Shown: piece by piece, positions 42,938 through 45,563 of the stretch | How the letters are laid out: every line of letters starts with the position of its first letter | Position numbering within the stretch: position 1 is the first letter of the stretch | Assembly: GCA_905235855.1 (NCBI GenBank) | Contig: CAJONE010000009.1 | Coordinates: 1-45,563, forward strand | DNA from: an uncultured Bacteroidales bacterium | GTDB taxonomy: Bacteria > Bacteroidota > Bacteroidia > Bacteroidales > P3 | Direction: 5' to 3' | Length of the DNA stretch: 45,563 nt | The notes under the pieces: model-generated | Seen by the model: the letters and a program-made list of their open reading frames with translations, nothing else | Databases searched by the model: none | What the model was told of the DNA's origin: nothing | Translations under genes and position numbers: made by a program

Positions 42938-43197
42938 GTAAATGCCCATAATGGACGGCAACCTTTTTTGCCGAACAATAAATACAATGATTAGAAAAAT
43001 AAGGAAATAGAATAATTTAATGAGCTAAAAGCTCTTATTCTCACCATCCGAAATCGCCAAGTTTCAAACCTGTTGAGAATAAGCAGCCAAAGGTTCACGC
43101 GCGGCGTGGACTGTTTTGCGTGCTTATATACAGGTAATGGCTTTGGCGAGCCTCGGATGGGTATAAGCAACCAACGTAAAGCGGTTCCGCCTTTTTT
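42938..43197 (+). ncRNA. Candidate structured non-coding RNA, rod-like fold
   Basis: No gene fills 42890-43236. From 43034 to 43167 the strand folds into one long interrupted hairpin: CTTAT/ATAAG, then CCATCCGA/TCGGATGG (8 bp), CGCCAA/TTGGCG, CCTGT/ACAGG, ATAAGC/GCTTAT, capped by GGTTCACGC-GCG-GCGTGGACT. Internal loops are small. It ends with GCG-GTTC-CGC and TTTTTT (43181-43197), a terminator. With the -7 element at 42926 the unit is about 260 nt. The rod shape recalls 6S RNA, but I see no large central bubble and cannot confirm the family. It could also be the leader of the restriction-like operon, or a hairpin of a small mobile repeat. Confidence 0.55.
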
Positions 43198-43236
43198 GTT
43201 TGCCGGAGTTTGGAGAGCGACAAGGCTCACCACAAT

Positions 43237-44331
43237 ATGACTTCAATGGCAAACGGCTCGTCCAATAGCGTCAAGAAACCCCTTCTCTCCCCGGTCGATA
43301 TCGACGAGGACTATATTCAGCACCTGTCTCCCAACCTGCTGAACATCCTTCTGCGCGACCATTCTTCGAAGTATTATGCCGAGCAGAAGAGCGGCCATAA
43401 CGAAAAACCTGACCTCTTCCGTATCATCTGGGCCACCCACGACTATCGCGAACTGGGAGAGGATTATTTTTTTGAGCGGCAAATCACTCCCGAACTGATA
43501 ACCGGAGACAACAACCGTGTTATTATGCCACGTGTGGTGAAAAGCCGTGTGGTGCAGGCTGCCCGTGTGCGCCAAATGGCCGAGGTCTTTACCCCCGCCT
43601 GGGTATGTAACGCGCAAAACAACCTTATCGATGAGGCTTGGTTTGGTCGCCCTGAGGTCTTCAACACGGAGTTGCCAAACCATACATGGAAGACCAACAA
43701 GGACAAAGTAGTATTTCCAGAAGGCAAGACCTGGCGCGACTACATTCACGCCCCTCGACTGGAAATCACTTGTGGCGAGGCCCCATACCTCACCAGTCGT
43801 TACGACACTTCCACGGGCATGACCGTTCCTGTGGCGCAACGCATCGGTATGCTTGACCGCAAACTGCGTGTCGTTTCCGAAAATACCGCCACCAGCGGCG
43901 ACTGGCTCAAATGGGCCAAGTATGCCCTTCAGAGCATCTATGGCTACGAGTGGCAGGGCGACAGTCTGCTACTTGCTCGCGAGAACCTGCTTTTCGCTTT
44001 CTATGACCACTATGTAGACAAATTCGGCAACGAGCCGCAGAACAAGTCTCTCGAACAAGCCGCCTACATAATCAGTTGGAACTTATGGCAAATGGATGGT
44101 CTCAAATACACCATTCCCGTCTTCAATGTCGACGAAACGTTGTTGGAGAAATACCGGCAGGAGGAACGGCGTCGTCGCGATGAGACCGCACAAGGACAAT
44201 TCAATCTCTTCACCGGGATGGTTGGAGAAGAAAACGTTGTCGAGGACCAAATCCCATTCTGTGTCATTCGCAACTGGAACAAGAGCGGCGACGACGCAAT
44301 AGAAAAATTCGTGAAATCAATCATACAATAA
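43237..44331 (+). CDS. Restriction subunit M-like protein
   Basis: From the ATG at 43237 the product has 364 residues. It matches, from memory, a family annotated as restriction endonuclease subunit M: KSRVVQAARVRQMAEVFTPA, QNNLIDEAWFGR, LEITCGEAPYLTSRYDTSTG, RIGMLDRKLRVVSENT and YGYEWQGDSLLLARENLL. The VFTP segment recalls N6-adenine methyltransferases, but I find no NPPY/NPPF motif and no clear FxGxG SAM loop, so activity is uncertain. It ends 2 nt before the helicase gene, so the two form an operon. A longer frame from a TTG at 43210 is possible. Confidence 0.75.
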   Translation: MTSMANGSSNSVKKPLLSPVDIDEDYIQHLSPNLLNILLRDHSSKYYAEQKSGHNEKPDLFRIIWATHDYRELGEDYFFERQITPELITGDNNRVIMPRVVKSRVVQAARVRQMAEVFTPAWVCNAQNNLIDEAWFGRPEVFNTELPNHTWKTNKDKVVFPEGKTWRDYIHAPRLEITCGEAPYLTSRYDTSTGMTVPVAQRIGMLDRKLRVVSENTATSGDWLKWAKYALQSIYGYEWQGDSLLLARENLLFAFYDHYVDKFGNEPQNKSLEQAAYIISWNLWQMDGLKYTIPVFNVDETLLEKYRQEERRRRDETAQGQFNLFTGMVGEENVVEDQIPFCVIRNWNKSGDDAIEKFVKSIIQ

Positions 44332-44333
44332 TC

Positions 44334-45563
44334 ATGGCAATAAACGAGGCACCCTTTAAACTGAAGCTGGTTTATGTGTTTCGCATCAACGATGAGGCAC
44401 ATCGTGGATGTCTGAAAGTGGGCGACACCTTCCTCAGCGAGGATGCTGCTGACCCATTGAAGCTCGTACCCAACAGTAAACCTTTGAACAAAGCTGCGCG
44501 CGAACGAATCGACACTTACACCGCAACGGCAGGCGTCGCCTACGAACTGCTTTATACCGAGCTGAACTTCTGCTTGCACGGGGGATATATCACTTCGTTC
44601 AACGACGGCGAGGTACATTCTGTGCTGAAACGCTCCGGCATAAAGGTCAAAGTATTCAGGACAGAGGGCGGCACAAAATCGAGAGAATGGTTTGTTACCG
44701 ATCTCGAGACTGTCAAACGCGCCATCACTGCTGCCAAAGAGGGCAGAAAATCACTTTATGCCAACGAAATAACAGCAGAACAAAGCCCCATACAGTTCCG
44801 CGACGAACAACGTGATGCTATCGATAAAACCATCCGTCGTTTCCGAACCAACAACCAATACCTTTGGAATGCAAAAATGCGGTTCGGCAAGACGCTTTGC
44901 GCCCTCGAGGTGGTGAAACGCATGAACTTCCGCCGCACCATAATCCTCACCCATCGGCCGGTTGTCAACGACGGATGGTTCGACGATTTCCAAAAGATAT
45001 TCTACGACAGTGACCATTTCCAATACGGATCCAAAAACGGCAAAGGAGAAACATTCGAAAGTCTGGAACGGCAATTCCAGAAACATGGTCAGCATTACGT
45101 ATATTTTGCATCGATGCAGGATCTGCGTGGCAGCGAACTCGTTGGTGGCAACTACGACAAGAACGATGCCGTTTTCTCCACCGAGTGGGACCTGCTGGTG
45201 GTCGACGAGGCTCACGAGGGCACACAAACTCGTATGGGGCAAGCTGTCATTACCGCCCTCTTCCGTGGCAACACTAAGAAACTCGAGCTCTCTGGCACTC
45301 CGTTCAACCTGCTCAGCGACTACAACGAGGCCGACATCTTCACCTGGGACTATGTGATGGAACAGCGCGCCAAGCTGGAGTGGGACCAAATCCACGACGG
45401 CGACACCAACCCCTACGCCGGCCTTCCGCGTTTGAACATCTACACCTACGACCTAAGCATGGAACTGAAACATTATCAGGACGGCGACCATGCCTTCAAC
45501 TTCACCGAGTTCTTCCGTGTGGACGGCAGCGGAGCCGACGAGCATTTCCGTCACGACAACGAT
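44334..45563 (+). CDS. GIY-YIG-like plus DEAD/DEAH helicase restriction protein (partial, runs off the window)
   Basis: The frame is open for 410 codons to the end of the window. The N-terminus FKLKLVYVFRI, HRGCLKVGDTF resembles a GIY-YIG/T5orf172-type nuclease domain (about 8-125). A superfamily 2 helicase follows: AKMRFGKT (180-187, Walker A), DEAH at D291-H294 in LLVVDEAHEG, and ELSGTPFNL as motif III. It starts 2 nt after the M-like gene. The pair looks like a restriction-type or defence system with a DNA translocase and nuclease in one chain. The C-terminal half is missing. Confidence 0.82.
   Translation, partial: MAINEAPFKLKLVYVFRINDEAHRGCLKVGDTFLSEDAADPLKLVPNSKPLNKAARERIDTYTATAGVAYELLYTELNFCLHGGYITSFNDGEVHSVLKRSGIKVKVFRTEGGTKSREWFVTDLETVKRAITAAKEGRKSLYANEITAEQSPIQFRDEQRDAIDKTIRRFRTNNQYLWNAKMRFGKTLCALEVVKRMNFRRTIILTHRPVVNDGWFDDFQKIFYDSDHFQYGSKNGKGETFESLERQFQKHGQHYVYFASMQDLRGSELVGGNYDKNDAVFSTEWDLLVVDEAHEGTQTRMGQAVITALFRGNTKKLELSGTPFNLLSDYNEADIFTWDYVMEQRAKLEWDQIHDGDTNPYAGLPRLNIYTYDLSMELKHYQDGDHAFNFTEFFRVDGSGADEHFRHDND

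Noticed and set aside
1..45563. CRISPR arrays, rRNA, tRNA, intact insertion sequences
   Set aside because: No regularly spaced repeats, no recognisable rRNA or tRNA sequence, and no transposase frame were seen by eye.

Overview
The window reads as a chromosomal segment of a strictly anaerobic Bacteroidales-type member of the Bacteroidota. Evidence: many promoters of the TAnnTTTG(C) class, a subtilisin-like protease with a type IX secretion C-terminal sorting domain, a carboxypeptidase-regulatory/TonB-plug outer-membrane protein, a DUF4248 protein, WbqC-like and phosphate butyryltransferase genes, and a rubredoxin/ferritin/rubrerythrin set typical of anaerobes. No rRNA, tRNA, CRISPR array or intact insertion sequence was seen. 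I cannot name a species.

Layout. (1) 1-13.1 kb is accessory and visibly AT-rich, with patches of odd C-rich sequence. It holds a large helicase-nuclease fusion (173-2692), two membrane/outer-membrane proteins, a DUF4248 gene with a truncated second copy 3 kb away, a fragment of an Abi_2-type abortive-infection gene, a compact two-gene unit (DGQHR-domain protein plus a HEPN-like helical protein, 5750-7557), three lipoprotein genes (one decayed) and a 1000-residue secreted subtilase. A structured repeat of about 130 bp occurs twice (2801 and 9067), each time just upstream of a gene for an envelope-anchored protein. (2) 13.1-24.9 kb is core: xer recombinase and raiA, cutC with a transglutaminase-like lipoprotein, aspartokinase, WbqC-like, rubredoxin-ferritin-rubrerythrin, and a Na/Pi cotransporter. 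(3) 25.3-33.6 kb is a minus-strand block for envelope biogenesis and quality control (lptF/G-type permease, rseP, dxr, M23 peptidase, ppiD-like foldase), then cytidine deaminase and a lone HsdR-N nuclease-like gene with a problematic start. (4) 33.7-40.1 kb carries an outer-membrane receptor-like protein, a PAS protein, two secreted proteins and phosphate butyryltransferase. (5) 40.3-42.9 kb, more GC-rich, carries two genes resembling kamB and kamC, the putative reactivation ATPases of lysine 5,6-aminomutase. (6) 42.9 kb to the end opens a second defence-like segment: a rod-like structured RNA candidate with its own promoter and terminator, then a restriction subunit M-like gene and a GIY-YIG/DEAH helicase gene that runs off the window.

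How it fits together. Rubrerythrin, rubredoxin and ferritin form an oxidative-stress and iron module. ptb with kamB/kamC points to lysine-to-butyrate fermentation, although the catalytic aminomutase genes are not in view. The best candidates for undescribed biology are the DGQHR/HEPN-like pair, the single-gene helicase-nuclease, the duplicated structured leader, and the RNA candidate beside the restriction-like operon. All functions are inferred from motifs read by eye; no database search was run.
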